64,000 nucleotides of DNA from assembly GCA_019218365.1 (NCBI GenBank), contig JAHUUJ010000005.1, forward strand, positions 62,001-126,000, given 5' to 3'. The position numbers and the translations under genes are program-made. Origin of the DNA: Actinomycetaceae bacterium TAE3-ERU4. Its GTDB lineage: Bacteria > Actinomycetota > Actinomycetes > Actinomycetales > Actinomycetaceae. The notes beneath the pieces are model-generated. The model was not told where the DNA came from and made no database searches. It saw nothing but the letters and a program-made list of their open reading frames with translations. Positions 7,864 through 17,817 of the stretch are shown piece by piece. Numbering within the stretch: position 1 is the stretch's first letter; every line of letters begins with the position of its first letter.

Positions 7864-10167
7864 ATGCCTACACGTGGCATAATGCCGCCCATGTGCTTTT
7901 CAGATTCCGACAACCAGAACACCGGTTTTCACCGTTGGCATTCATCTTCCCCTCTCGGTGTTCGCCCCTGCAACAGCACCTCCCGCCTCGGCGCCACTGC
8001 AAAGTCGGACGGAGTTGAATTCGTAGTCTTTTCCGCCCATGCAACGGCAGTCGATCTTTGCTTACTAACTCCCGAGGGCGAACGTCGCCTGCAAATGTTT
8101 GGCCCTACTAACGGCCGTTGGTCAATATTTGTTCCCGATCTCAAAGTAGGAGCTCACTACGGATATCGTTTTTATGGACCATGGGATCCGAACTACGGAC
8201 ATTTTTTCAATCCAGCAAAATTAATTTCTGATCCCTATGCTAGGGCTCTTAGTCATATCCCCCTACATACTCCTGAGATTTACGCGCATGAAGTTAACCA
8301 GGACTACGAACCAACTGTATGGCCTCCTTTAGCCTCTGCCGTAGACTCAGCAGGAATAGCACCTTGGTCGGTAGTGATTGAAAATGATTTTGAGATTTCT
8401 CCCCGCCCGCTGACTTCACCGGATAAAACTATTATTTATGAAGCGCACGTTATTGGTCTTACTAAACTGATGCCTTCAGTGCCTGCGGAATTACGCGGCA
8501 CCTATGCGGGATTAGCTTCCGAGGGCTGTATTAGCTATTTGAAAGACTTAGGAATCACGGCGGTAGAATTACTACCTGTACATGCTAAATGGAGCGAACC
8601 TTTCCTAAGCAAACGCGGACTAACCAACTATTGGGGATATTCCACACTTAATTATTTTTACCCCGAACCTACCTATGCGACCAAACAGGCTCAACAAGCT
8701 GGACCCAAGGCCGTTATTGACGAGTTCCGTGGGATGGTTTCAATCTTGCATCAAGAGGGAATTGAAGTAATTCTCGACGTTGTTTACAACCACACCTGTG
8801 AAGGGTCACAAAAGGGCTGCTCACTATCTTGGAGAGGGGCGGATAACGCAACCTACTACATGCAAGACCTCGCTAATCCAGGGCACGTAGTGGACGTTAC
8901 TGGAACTGGAAACTCACTTAATTTCTCTTCCCCCGAAGTCATCGGAATGACTCTTGATTCGCTTCGCTATTGGGTAGAAGAAATGGGAATTGATGGATTC
9001 CGTTTTGACCTGGGAGTTACTTGCGCACGTATGCACGGACATTTCGACCGCCAGCATCCCTTCCTCGTCGCCCTCGCTAATGATCCAATTTTGTCTACTT
9101 GCAAGCTAATAATGGAACCTTGGGATATCGGGTTTGACGGTTGGCATACCGGTGATTTCCCCGTCCCACTTGCGGCTTGGAATGACCGTTTCCGTTCAGA
9201 CGTGCGTGACTTTTGGGTTTCAAACTATGCGGCTTTGCATGATTCTGCAGCTCAAATAGGTGGTCAGTCAGGATTAGCTACTCGACTAGCAGGTAGCGCG
9301 GATACCTTTTACCGCGATCCAAATGGGATTGTCCGTTCCCCGCTTTCATCGGTTAATTTTATTACCGCACACGACGGTTTTACCCTTGCCGATTTGGTCT
9401 CTTTTAATTCCAAACACAATGAAGCAAACGGTGAAGAAAACCGAGATGGCTCCGATGATAACCGTTCTTGGAATCACGGTTTTGAAGGCACTTTTATCTC
9501 ACTTGAGAATTCTCAGCTTTCAGATAAACAAAAGGAACAGATTCGAGCTAATAGACTACGCACGATGAAGAACCTATTTGCAACTTTACTACTTTCAGCG
9601 GGCATCCCAATGTTTGTAGCTGGAGACGAAATTGCCCGTAGCCAGCAGGGAAATAACAATGCCTACTGCCAGGATTCACAAATCTCTTGGATTGATTGGC
9701 GAACTTTACCTTGGCAAGATAATTTGCGGAAAATGATTAAACTTCTCCTGAGACTTAGAGAAGCTAACCCAGTTATGCGTCCCACAAAATTTGCAACTGG
9801 AAGCCCGGCACGCCCCGATTCACTTCACGCAGATTTAGAGTGGTTCGCAAGAGATGGTAGACAAATGGAAGGAGCTTCTTGGGCTAACGTTGAAGGAAGA
9901 GTCTTACAGATGCACCGTTGTTCAACATATCCGGGGCAATCTGACATGTTGTTGGTTATCAATGGGACACCAACTGATGCTACGCTCCTGGCGGCTCTTC
10001 CAGAGGGTAAACGCTATTACCTAGCTTGGGACTCGACATGGGAGACTCCCGCCGATGGAGGCTACGGCCAATCCGATGATTTTCCTACCTCCCCGTCATA
10101 CTGCGTGAAAAAAGAAGAAATCGACATTCCAGCAGATTCGATTCGAGTTTACATTTCCTCAAAATAA
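7864..10167 (+). CDS. glgX: Glycogen debranching enzyme GlgX
   Basis: GH13 isoamylase-type enzyme of 767 residues that hydrolyses alpha-1,6 branches of phosphorylase-trimmed glycogen. All GH13 regions are visible: DVVYNH (about 303-308), the nucleophile in GFRFDLG (about 377-383), the acid/base Glu in MEPWDIG (about 416) and the transition-state pair in TAHDG (about 502). An N-terminal CBM48-like domain (residues 35-150) precedes the barrel. The start is uncertain: ATGs occur at 7864, 7882 and 7891 without a strong Shine-Dalgarno, and the domain begins well after all of them. It is divergent from etfB and 48 bases before trpS. Confidence 0.94.
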   Translation: MPTRGIMPPMCFSDSDNQNTGFHRWHSSSPLGVRPCNSTSRLGATAKSDGVEFVVFSAHATAVDLCLLTPEGERRLQMFGPTNGRWSIFVPDLKVGAHYGYRFYGPWDPNYGHFFNPAKLISDPYARALSHIPLHTPEIYAHEVNQDYEPTVWPPLASAVDSAGIAPWSVVIENDFEISPRPLTSPDKTIIYEAHVIGLTKLMPSVPAELRGTYAGLASEGCISYLKDLGITAVELLPVHAKWSEPFLSKRGLTNYWGYSTLNYFYPEPTYATKQAQQAGPKAVIDEFRGMVSILHQEGIEVILDVVYNHTCEGSQKGCSLSWRGADNATYYMQDLANPGHVVDVTGTGNSLNFSSPEVIGMTLDSLRYWVEEMGIDGFRFDLGVTCARMHGHFDRQHPFLVALANDPILSTCKLIMEPWDIGFDGWHTGDFPVPLAAWNDRFRSDVRDFWVSNYAALHDSAAQIGGQSGLATRLAGSADTFYRDPNGIVRSPLSSVNFITAHDGFTLADLVSFNSKHNEANGEENRDGSDDNRSWNHGFEGTFISLENSQLSDKQKEQIRANRLRTMKNLFATLLLSAGIPMFVAGDEIARSQQGNNNAYCQDSQISWIDWRTLPWQDNLRKMIKLLLRLREANPVMRPTKFATGSPARPDSLHADLEWFARDGRQMEGASWANVEGRVLQMHRCSTYPGQSDMLLVINGTPTDATLLAALPEGKRYYLAWDSTWETPADGGYGQSDDFPTSPSYCVKKEEIDIPADSIRVYISSK

Positions 10168-10215
10168 TAGTGTTTATGCTGCTTACCTACCGCTAAATGT
10201 CGTAGACTATCGTCC

Positions 10216-11313
10216 ATGAGTAACGCGGAAAATGAACTTAATTCGACCGAGGATGCCTCGCTATTGGAGGCCCAGCGTCGTTCAGACCTAATCGAACAAG
10301 AAATTAAGAAGGACCCTTCTAGATTCAGGGTTTTAACCGGAGATAGGCCTACCGGCCACCTACACTTAGGACACTATCTAGGAACTATTAAAAACCGGGT
10401 TCGTTTACAAGATGCCGGAGTTGATACCTGGGTAATTATTGCGGATTATCAGGTAATTACCGACCGTGACGGAGTTGGCCCTCTGCGTGAACGTGTTCTT
10501 TCCTTGGTACGCGACTACATTTCCTGTGGGATTGACCCTGCAAAATCCACTATTTTTAACCATTCAGCAATACCAGCATTGAACCAGCTAATGCTGCCTT
10601 TCCTATCGTTGGTAACCGAATCAGAACTGCACCGTAATCCAACGGTTAAAGCTGAGCTAGAGGCGACCCAAGGACGTGCTATGTCCGGCTTGATGCTGAC
10701 CTATCCGGTACACCAAGCAGCTGACATCTTGTTCTGTGACGCAAATTTGGTTCCAGTAGGTAAAGATCAGCTTCCCCACATCGAACAGACTCGTTTGATT
10801 GCCCAGCGTTTTGAAAAACGTTATGGACACACAGGGATGTCTCACCCGGTATTCCGTCGCCCAGATGCTCTTCTTTCTAATGTCCGCAATTTGCTTGGAA
10901 CTGATGGACAGAAGATGAGTAAATCACGCGGAAACACCATTGAGTTGCGAATGACAGCTGATGAGACAGCAAAGATTATTAAGCGCGCTGTTACCGATTC
11001 TCAGCGCACAATCACTTTCGACCCGGAAAATCGCCCCGAGGTAGCTAATTTACTTCTCATGTGTTCATCGGCTTCGGGTGAATCCCCTGAGTCCATTGCC
11101 GACCGTATCGGTGATGGTGGTGCCGGAATGCTAAAAGCCGAAGTCACCGAAGCAGTAAATGAAATGCTTGCTCCGATTCGTCAGCGTCGTAACGAGCTTG
11201 AAGGACAGGAAGACTATCTCTTGGAAGTTCTCCGTTCCGGTAATGAAAAAGCAACTGCGCAGGCTAATAAAAAGTTGGAGCAGGTTCGCGCTGCAATGCA
11301 TATGGACTACTAA
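10216..11313 (+). CDS. trpS: Tryptophan-tRNA ligase
   Basis: Class I synthetase of 365 residues, cytoplasmic. The ATP-binding motifs are HLHLGHYLG (about 49-57, HIGH type) after TGDRPTG, and KMSKS (about 233-237, in GQKMSKSRGN). An N-terminal tail of about 38 charged residues precedes the catalytic core, longer than in E. coli TrpS. It sits between glgX and glgE without functional link and is closed by the terminator at 11325-11366. Confidence 0.96.
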   Translation: MSNAENELNSTEDASLLEAQRRSDLIEQEIKKDPSRFRVLTGDRPTGHLHLGHYLGTIKNRVRLQDAGVDTWVIIADYQVITDRDGVGPLRERVLSLVRDYISCGIDPAKSTIFNHSAIPALNQLMLPFLSLVTESELHRNPTVKAELEATQGRAMSGLMLTYPVHQAADILFCDANLVPVGKDQLPHIEQTRLIAQRFEKRYGHTGMSHPVFRRPDALLSNVRNLLGTDGQKMSKSRGNTIELRMTADETAKIIKRAVTDSQRTITFDPENRPEVANLLLMCSSASGESPESIADRIGDGGAGMLKAEVTEAVNEMLAPIRQRRNELEGQEDYLLEVLRSGNEKATAQANKKLEQVRAAMHMDY

Positions 11314-11324
11314 GTTCTCTATTA

Positions 11325-11366
11325 TTTGGGGGTGTCTGGCAACTTGGCAGACACCCCCAAACTTTT
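11325..11366 (+). terminator. Rho-independent terminator after trpS
   Basis: Perfect 14-bp inverted repeat, TTTGGGGGTGTCTG with CAGACACCCCCAAA, a 9-base loop, followed by CTTTTC. A strong hairpin with a short T tract. Confidence 0.9.
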
Positions 11367-11476
11367 CTAGGCCTTTATTCACATTTACCTAAAGGAAAGA
11401 AATAAACTCACACCTCTGCGTGACTAGCCCCACTTTTAGGTTAGGATTGTTTGCTTCCAGCAGGTAAACTTAGCGT

Positions 11477-13645
11477 GTGAGTAGAAAAAAGAATCCGCGT
11501 CGTCCAGTTCCTCCTCGACAACTACGCAAACAGTCAGTGTCGAATGTTTGCGATTCCTCGGAGACCTTAGTTACCGCTGTCCCTGCTTCCACTACAACCG
11601 TGAACGCTACGCTAGAAAAGTTAATTCCTTCTGAGCCTATTTTGCGTATTCCAGTAACTGAAGTTTTTCCCTCGATTGAAAATGGGAAATGGGCTGCCAA
11701 AGCTGTTGTGGGAGAATCTTTTCCCGTCCGCGCAACAATTTTCCGTGAAGGACATGATTGTCTAGGGGCCGAAGCTATTTTGTTTAGTCCCGAATTAAAG
11801 ATAGTTGATTCTCGGAAAATGATTGATATCGCTCCGGGTCTAGATAGATATGAAGCTTGGCTCCACGCTGAGGAAACAGGAGCCCATGCTTTTGCGATTA
11901 GGTCTTTTTCTGATCCTTACGCTACCTGGTGCCATGATGCCTCCTTGAAGATAGCCGCAGAGGTAGATGTAGAGCTAACTCTCGAACAAGGCGCACGCCT
12001 AATGGAAAGAGGAGCTCTTGGCCAAGCTTTGGGCACTACTGAAAAATTTAGCGCACCTACGCAAAATGCCCAGGAACATCTCCTAGAAGTAGCGAGGATT
12101 CTGCGCGATACCAATGCCTCAGTGCAGGAACGCCTCTCCGCGGGCTTAAGCTCTCGTACCCGTAAGATTTTCGATATTTTCCCATTACGTGATTTCTGCG
12201 AGACAACGCGTCTTTATCCGCTGCAAGTAGATCGTAAACGAGCCTTGTATGGTTCATGGTACGAAGTATTCCCCCGTTCCTACGGGGCCTACCAAACTGA
12301 TCAGGGAGAGTGGATTTCCGGTACTTTCAAAGGTCTGGAAAAAGATTTGGATCGCATTTCCCAAATGGGATTTGATGTTCTTTATCTAACTCCTATTCAT
12401 CCCATTGGATCTGCATTCCGCAAGGGGAAAAACAATTCTCTTACCGCCGCTCCACAAGACCCCGGAAGTCCCTACGGCATCGGTTCTGTCGAGGGTGGCC
12501 ACGATGCCCTCCATCCAGATCTAGGAACTTGGGAAGATTTCGATCATCTAGTTCAAGAAAGTAAAACTAGAGGATTAGAAGTAGCCCTCGACTTGGCATT
12601 GCAATGTTCCCCTGACCATCCATGGGTAAAAGAAAATCCACAGTGGTTCACTAAACGGGCAGATGGAACAATTGCCTATGCGGAAAACCCGCCTAAAAAA
12701 TACCAAGATATTTATCCCCTGAACTTTGATAATGATTTTGAGGGATTGTATAAAGCCATCTGGGATGTTGTAGAAAAATGGATTGAACATGGAGTAACCA
12801 TTTTCCGTGTCGATAATCCACACACTAAGCCACTAGTATTTTGGCAAAAGTTCCTCTCTCAGATGCGTTTAGAACATCCCGATATCATTTTCTTGGCGGA
12901 GGCTTTCACCCGTCCAGCAATGATGCGCACGCTTGGAGCAGTAGGCTTCCATCAGTCCTATACTTACTTTACTTGGCGTAATACCAAGGAAGAACTAGAT
13001 GCTTATTTTACCGAGGTATCGCATGATACTGACCATCTTATGCGTCCGGCTTTTTGGCCTACTACTCATGATATTTTGACTCCCTATATGACCGAGGGTG
13101 GAAAGAATGCTTTTGCTTCCCGCGCTGTTTTAGCGGCAACTGGATCACCCACCTGGGGAATCTATTCCGGGTACGAATTAGTAGAAAATGAACCTCGTCC
13201 TGGCTTTGAAGAGCAAAACAATAATGAGAAGTACGAGTTCAGGCCACGTAATTGGCAAGCCGCAAAAGAACTTGGAATTTCGCATCTTTTGACTCGTTTG
13301 AACAACGCTCGTTGTGCGCACCCTTGTCTGCAACAGCTAAGGGGGTACTCAACCCTGGAGACCACCAGTGACGACCTATTTGCTTATATGAAATATGTTT
13401 CCGCACAGACTTCTCCCACTGGTAAAGCAGACACGGTGATTGTAGTCGTAAATCTTAATCCGCATCACGGCGCCGAAGGAATGGTCCGGGTTGATTTATC
13501 GAAATTAGAAATAAATCTTCCACACGGACGTTTCCAAGTTCGCGATTTATTAGATGGTCAAACTTATAACTGGGGAGACTACAATTATGTCTCTCTCGAT
13601 CCAAACGTTAGAACCGCACATGTTTTTGCGGTTGAAGAACTCTAA
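11477..13645 (+). CDS. glgE: Alpha-1,4-glucan:maltose-1-phosphate maltosyltransferase GlgE
   Basis: GH13_3 enzyme of 722 residues that transfers maltosyl units from maltose-1-phosphate to the non-reducing ends of alpha-glucans. Characteristic features: an N-terminal beta-sandwich domain (about 50-165), a helical insert domain S (about 165-245), YGSWYEVFPRS at the barrel start, the nucleophile Asp in FRVDNPHTKP (about 445) and the acid in FLAEAFTRP (about 474). The first 50 residues are a basic, Ser/Thr-rich extension. The start is a GTG; no better start is visible. glgB follows 22 bases downstream, so chain extension and branching are coupled. No TreS, Pep2 or GlgM source of maltose-1-phosphate is in the window. 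Confidence 0.94.
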   Translation: MSRKKNPRRPVPPRQLRKQSVSNVCDSSETLVTAVPASTTTVNATLEKLIPSEPILRIPVTEVFPSIENGKWAAKAVVGESFPVRATIFREGHDCLGAEAILFSPELKIVDSRKMIDIAPGLDRYEAWLHAEETGAHAFAIRSFSDPYATWCHDASLKIAAEVDVELTLEQGARLMERGALGQALGTTEKFSAPTQNAQEHLLEVARILRDTNASVQERLSAGLSSRTRKIFDIFPLRDFCETTRLYPLQVDRKRALYGSWYEVFPRSYGAYQTDQGEWISGTFKGLEKDLDRISQMGFDVLYLTPIHPIGSAFRKGKNNSLTAAPQDPGSPYGIGSVEGGHDALHPDLGTWEDFDHLVQESKTRGLEVALDLALQCSPDHPWVKENPQWFTKRADGTIAYAENPPKKYQDIYPLNFDNDFEGLYKAIWDVVEKWIEHGVTIFRVDNPHTKPLVFWQKFLSQMRLEHPDIIFLAEAFTRPAMMRTLGAVGFHQSYTYFTWRNTKEELDAYFTEVSHDTDHLMRPAFWPTTHDILTPYMTEGGKNAFASRAVLAATGSPTWGIYSGYELVENEPRPGFEEQNNNEKYEFRPRNWQAAKELGISHLLTRLNNARCAHPCLQQLRGYSTLETTSDDLFAYMKYVSAQTSPTGKADTVIVVVNLNPHHGAEGMVRVDLSKLEINLPHGRFQVRDLLDGQTYNWGDYNYVSLDPNVRTAHVFAVEEL

Positions 13646-13667
13646 GACACTCAATTAAGGACTCAGT

Positions 13668-15842
13668 ATGAATGAGAAAATTGCTCCGGTTTCCACCGAC
13701 GTGCTTTCAGCGGTAGCTGCCGGCACCTACTATGATCCACACGCAGTGTTAGGGGCTCACCTTTACGCGGGTGGGTTGACAATTAGAACTCTAAAAAAAC
13801 TAGCCCAAAAGGTAGTTATAGTAACTTCTGAGGGAGAGTATGAAGCTGAACATGAGTACGATGGCATCTGGGTAGCTTTGATTCCTTCCTCCGAGGTCGT
13901 TGACTACCGTGTTCGTGTAACTTACGGTAACCAAGAACGTCTGGTAGATGATGCGTATCGTTACCTCCCCACCGTTGGAGAGCTTGATCGTTATCTGTTT
14001 AATGAGGGACGACACGAGGAACTTTGGAAGTCCCTGGGGGCTCATCTACGCGAGTATGAAGGCCCTCTAGGAACAACTGCCGGGGCTTCTTTTGCGGTCT
14101 GGGCACCAAATGCACAAGCGGTTCGGGTTATCGGAGATTTCAACTATTGGGATGGCACTGCTTACGCGATGCGTTCTTTGGGATCTTCCGGGATTTGGGA
14201 AATATTCGTTCCTGGCGTTGAGCTAGGAGCCCGCTACAAATACGAGATTCTTACTTCCCAGGGACGCTGGATTCAAAAAGCTGACCCTATGGCACGAGCG
14301 ACTGAGATTCCTCCCGCGACAGCTTCGGTAGTTACCAAGAACCACCATTCTTGGAATGATGAAGAATGGATGTCGGTAAGGCGGCAAAGCAATCCCCATA
14401 ATGCTCCAATGTCGATTTACGAAGTTCATGTTGGTTCCTGGAACCAAGGATTAGGTTATCGTGGTTTGGCATCTGAGCTAGTTTCATACGTTAAGGAAAT
14501 GGGATATACGCACGTTGAATTCATGCCGGTTGCAGAGCACCCGTTTGGAGGTTCTTGGGGATACCAGGTTTCTTCCTACTACGCCCCCTCGTCAAGGTAT
14601 GGCACCCCTGATGATTTCAAATATCTTGTGGACAGCTTGCATCAGGCTGGAATTGGGGTAATCCTCGACTGGGTTCCCGCGCACTTCCCGAAGGACGAGT
14701 GGGCACTGGCTAAGTTTGATGGAACCTGTCTTTACGAAGATCCAAACCCCTTGCGCGGAGAACAACCAGACTGGGGAACCTTAGTCTTTAATTTTGGACG
14801 CCCGGAAATCCGTAACTTTTTAGTCGCCAACGCCCTGTATTGGCTTGAAGAGTTCCATATTGATGGATTACGTGTCGATGCGGTTGCCTCAATGCTTTAC
14901 CTCGATTATTCGCGTGAAGCAGGAAAGTGGGAACCCAACATTTACGGTGGCCGAGAAAATCTTGAAGCAATTGCTTTCTTGCAAGAAACTAACGCGACTG
15001 CTTACCGACGCAATCCCGGCATCGTGATGATTGCCGAAGAATCGACGGCTTGGCCAGGCGTTACTTCTTCCACGGACCAAGGTGGTTTGGGATTTGGCAT
15101 GAAATGGAACATGGGGTGGATGAATGATACCCTCCGTTACTTTAATGAAGATCCGGTAAATCGAAAGTGGCATCATGGGGAACTAACTTTCTCCCTCGTA
15201 TATGCTTTTTCTGAGAACTTTGTTCTTCCCCTTTCGCATGATGAAGTCGTTCATGGAAAGGGGTCTATATTCGCTAAAATGCCTGGTGACAAATGGCAAA
15301 AACTGGCTGGAATGCGTTTGCTCTACGCATACCAGTGGGCACACCCCGGTAAACAGCTTCTATTTATGGGTCAAGACCTTGGGGCAGTTGGCGAATGGAA
15401 CCAGGATTGGTCAGTTGATTGGAATCTACTCCATGATTCGCAGCACGAAGGCCTACGTAAATGCGTTAAACATCTTAACGAAATCTATGCTTCCGAACCT
15501 GCTCTTTGGGTAGATAGCGCTGATGGATTCGAATGGATTGACGCCACTAATGCGGATGCTAATCTGCTGACTTTCATCCGACGTGGCTACAAAGATGATG
15601 AGCTCTTAGTTTGCATCGTTAATTTCTCTGGTAATCCTCACGAAAACTTCCGTATCGGTCTTCCCCACGGGGGACGTTGGGACGAGATTCTTAATACCGA
15701 TAGCGTCGAATACGGTGGTAGTGGTGTCGGCAATATGGGATTTGTTGAGGCCGAAGACCAACCTTGGAATGGACGTTCGCATTCGGCTATTTTCCGTATT
15801 CCTCCGCTTGGAGCAATTTGGCTTAAACCGCATCGTGGCTGA
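13668..15842 (+). CDS. glgB: 1,4-alpha-glucan branching enzyme
   Basis: GH13_9 enzyme of 724 residues that creates alpha-1,6 branch points in glycogen. It has two N-terminal beta-sandwich modules: N1 (about 10-105) and CBM48 (about 115-220, with [18 protein letters not shown]). The barrel follows, with [10 protein letters not shown], the nucleophile Asp in [14 protein letters not shown] (about 404), the acid Glu in IAEESTAWP (about 457) and [10 protein letters not shown]. The tandem N-terminal modules and the length are typical of actinobacterial GlgB. It is cotranscribed with glgE. Confidence 0.96.
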   Translation: MNEKIAPVSTDVLSAVAAGTYYDPHAVLGAHLYAGGLTIRTLKKLAQKVVIVTSEGEYEAEHEYDGIWVALIPSSEVVDYRVRVTYGNQERLVDDAYRYLPTVGELDRYLFNEGRHEELWKSLGAHLREYEGPLGTTAGASFAVWAPNAQAVRVIGDFNYWDGTAYAMRSLGSSGIWEIFVPGVELGARYKYEILTSQGRWIQKADPMARATEIPPATASVVTKNHHSWNDEEWMSVRRQSNPHNAPMSIYEVHVGSWNQGLGYRGLASELVSYVKEMGYTHVEFMPVAEHPFGGSWGYQVSSYYAPSSRYGTPDDFKYLVDSLHQAGIGVILDWVPAHFPKDEWALAKFDGTCLYEDPNPLRGEQPDWGTLVFNFGRPEIRNFLVANALYWLEEFHIDGLRVDAVASMLYLDYSREAGKWEPNIYGGRENLEAIAFLQETNATAYRRNPGIVMIAEESTAWPGVTSSTDQGGLGFGMKWNMGWMNDTLRYFNEDPVNRKWHHGELTFSLVYAFSENFVLPLSHDEVVHGKGSIFAKMPGDKWQKLAGMRLLYAYQWAHPGKQLLFMGQDLGAVGEWNQDWSVDWNLLHDSQHEGLRKCVKHLNEIYASEPALWVDSADGFEWIDATNADANLLTFIRRGYKDDELLVCIVNFSGNPHENFRIGLPHGGRWDEILNTDSVEYGGSGVGNMGFVEAEDQPWNGRSHSAIFRIPPLGAIWLKPHRG

Positions 15843-15853
15843 TTACTTATACA

Positions 15854-15898
15854 AATAAAGATGTGGTGAGCGGATTTTCCGGTCACCACATCTTTATT
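15854..15898. terminator. Bidirectional terminator between glgB and the CnoX-like gene
   Basis: AATAAAGATGTGGTGA pairs with TCACCACATCTTTATT, a 16-bp perfect stem with a 13-base loop that is itself partly paired. It sits between convergent genes and ends both transcripts. Confidence 0.85.
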
Positions 15899-15904
15899 AC
15901 TTTT

Positions 15905-16786
15905 TCAGAATAAAAGCGTCGCTAGCTTAGAGCGAGTTTCTTTTACCAAAGCATCATCGTTTCCAAGGATTTTAAAATAATCTAAGAGTCGAACGCGTAG
16001 TTCTGTTGCTTCTTCTCCCTCGGCCTCGGCCAATTGTTTCAGGAGGTAGTCAAAGCATTTTTCTTTCTCACCTGAGACGAATAGCGAATCAGCAGTTTCT
16101 AAAGCCTGACTCTGATTCCCCGCGGTTAAGCGATAGGTTAGTTCGGCTTGAGCTAGTTTTTGCTTAGCTATTTGGTCTGTCGGTCTTTTTAGGATTATTT
16201 TTTTCCAGGCGGAAACGGCTTCTTCCCAAAGTCCATTAGTTTCTGCCTCCAGCGCCGGAGTATATTCCTCCGGAAGTTCTTCTGGTGCTGTGGATTCTTC
16301 GACAGGTGGTGCCTCCAGCTGTCCATTTATCCCGGCTTGCTGGCACATTTGCATAATTTGAGCAATTACACTACTAACTTCTGCCTCGGTGGGGCTTCCT
16401 CCGTAGAGAGGAACCGGACGTTCATTTATGAGGGCAAAAGTTACCGGAGTTTCACTGATTTGGAAGGCCGAAAATACTTGCGGAGCGACCTCTTTATAGA
16501 CTTTACCCAGCAAAAGACGACGTTCCATCTTAGATTCAATTTTTTCCAAGATTTCTAGCGCCTGAGCCGAGGTCGGGCAGTTAGATTCAAGAAAAACAAG
16601 AATTACTGGAACTTGCTTTGAAATTTGTGCAAACCTATTGAAATCTGCATCAGTTACTGGCATTGCGCCCAGGCCTGATTCTGCCTTTGAAGAAGGCGAA
16701 GCTTCTTTCTCGCTCCTGGAGGCCAGTTGGGAAAGATCTATTGCACCGTAGGAGGATGGTAAAACGGGTTGAGTTTGTTCGTTCAT
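15905..16786 (-). CDS. CnoX/YbbN-like thioredoxin-fold plus TPR protein with a CxxS motif
   Basis: Protein of about 293 residues with a thioredoxin-like domain (about 40-155) and an alpha-helical TPR-like C-terminus (about 170-290), the layout of the holdase/co-chaperone CnoX (YbbN). Where thioredoxin has CxxC this protein has CPTS (after ESN, about residues 70-73), a monothiol form that cannot make an intramolecular disulfide. The cis-proline region is present (SETPVTFAL). I choose the ATG at 16786 because AGGTG lies nine bases upstream; an in-frame GTG at 16798 overlaps that site. It is the last gene of a three-gene operon with a lipoprotein and a two-TM protein. Confidence 0.8.
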   Translation of the reverse strand: MNEQTQPVLPSSYGAIDLSQLASRSEKEASPSSKAESGLGAMPVTDADFNRFAQISKQVPVILVFLESNCPTSAQALEILEKIESKMERRLLLGKVYKEVAPQVFSAFQISETPVTFALINERPVPLYGGSPTEAEVSSVIAQIMQMCQQAGINGQLEAPPVEESTAPEELPEEYTPALEAETNGLWEEAVSAWKKIILKRPTDQIAKQKLAQAELTYRLTAGNQSQALETADSLFVSGEKEKCFDYLLKQLAEAEGEEATELRVRLLDYFKILGNDDALVKETRSKLATLLF

Positions 16787-16803
16787 CAGATTAGTCACCT
16801 CTA

Positions 16804-17817
16804 TCAGGGATTATGCGGAAGCTGCGACCATGACTTAGCTTCCGCGGAAATTGGTAAGGTTTCTGCGCCTAAGACAGTAATCTTTTTATTCTTCGCGTCC
16901 TGTTTGGGAACTAGGAGAACAACATTCGCAACATAGTGGGTGGCTAGCATGCCATCGGTTTCTTTATTTTCTCCAAGGAAAACACCGACGACTCCAGGAG
17001 CCTTAATTTTCGTTCCTTCTAGCTTTACCCGATAAGTTATCTGATAGTTCAAGGTAGCAAATACTAAAGCCTCATCGGCGGATGTTTCGATACTGGTTAG
17101 AGGTTCTTTGCCAGCTTCAATCTTTAGCTCGGTTGTAACCGCATCTTTCCCACCGCTAAGTTTTTCTCGTAGTTGACTTACATTCTTAGTTACATAGTCT
17201 GCAAAAGGATCGGAATTAAACAAATCTTTAGATTTGCCCTCTCGATTTGTCAAGAAATCTACATAGGCGTTAACGGCATCGCGAGGAGATCGTAGGTAAC
17301 CGGTAGCGGTATCGGGAATTATTTGGGTTCCCGCCTGCAAAGCCGGAGTAGCTGGAACAGTACTTCCGGGGAAGAGCCTTGCCCATTGATTTAGTTTGTA
17401 GTTTTCTAGAGCACTTGCCTGCCTAAACACGGATACCGTAGGGATTTGCCCATCGGTAGTTTGTGAAACATTCACCAGGGAGCGGGGGAACTTTGCAGAT
17501 AGAGAATCGGTCGCCACCTCGTTGCTGAGATTTATAGGAGGAGGAGTCTTTTTCAGTTCCTTTGCTACCTTCTGCTGAGCAATGCGCATTTCTAGTGCAG
17601 AGCCAGATAAACGCTGTGACAGTAAATTCGTGTCATTCTTTTGCGCCGCTTGAGAAAGCACGTTAGTGGTAGAAGTAAGAATCTTTTCTAGTTGTCCTTG
17701 AGTTACATTTGGATAGTTTGCGTTATCGTCAAAAGTAACTGCCGGTAGAGAACTAGAACAGGCACCCAAAGATAGAACCGTGGCGGCCAAAAACAGAACT
17801 TTATTTTGTTTCCTCAT
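16804..17817 (-). CDS. Predicted lipoprotein of unknown function
   Basis: Protein of 337 residues with a type II signal peptide: basic MRKQNK, hydrophobic stretch, then lipobox LGAC with the lipidated Cys at 20. The mature part has no motif I recognise; it is rich in Ser, Thr and Asn and probably lies on the outer face of the membrane. A mid-region (about 150-200) resembles the RDAVNAYVDFL type helix seen in some export-linked substrate domains, but I do not claim homology. Its ATG overlaps the stop of the upstream membrane-protein gene (ATGA), so the two are translationally coupled and probably act together. Confidence 0.75.
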   Translation of the reverse strand: MRKQNKVLFLAATVLSLGACSSSLPAVTFDDNANYPNVTQGQLEKILTSTTNVLSQAAQKNDTNLLSQRLSGSALEMRIAQQKVAKELKKTPPPINLSNEVATDSLSAKFPRSLVNVSQTTDGQIPTVSVFRQASALENYKLNQWARLFPGSTVPATPALQAGTQIIPDTATGYLRSPRDAVNAYVDFLTNREGKSKDLFNSDPFADYVTKNVSQLREKLSGGKDAVTTELKIEAGKEPLTSIETSADEALVFATLNYQITYRVKLEGTKIKAPGVVGVFLGENKETDGMLATHYVANVVLLVPKQDAKNKKITVLGAETLPISAEAKSWSQLPHNP

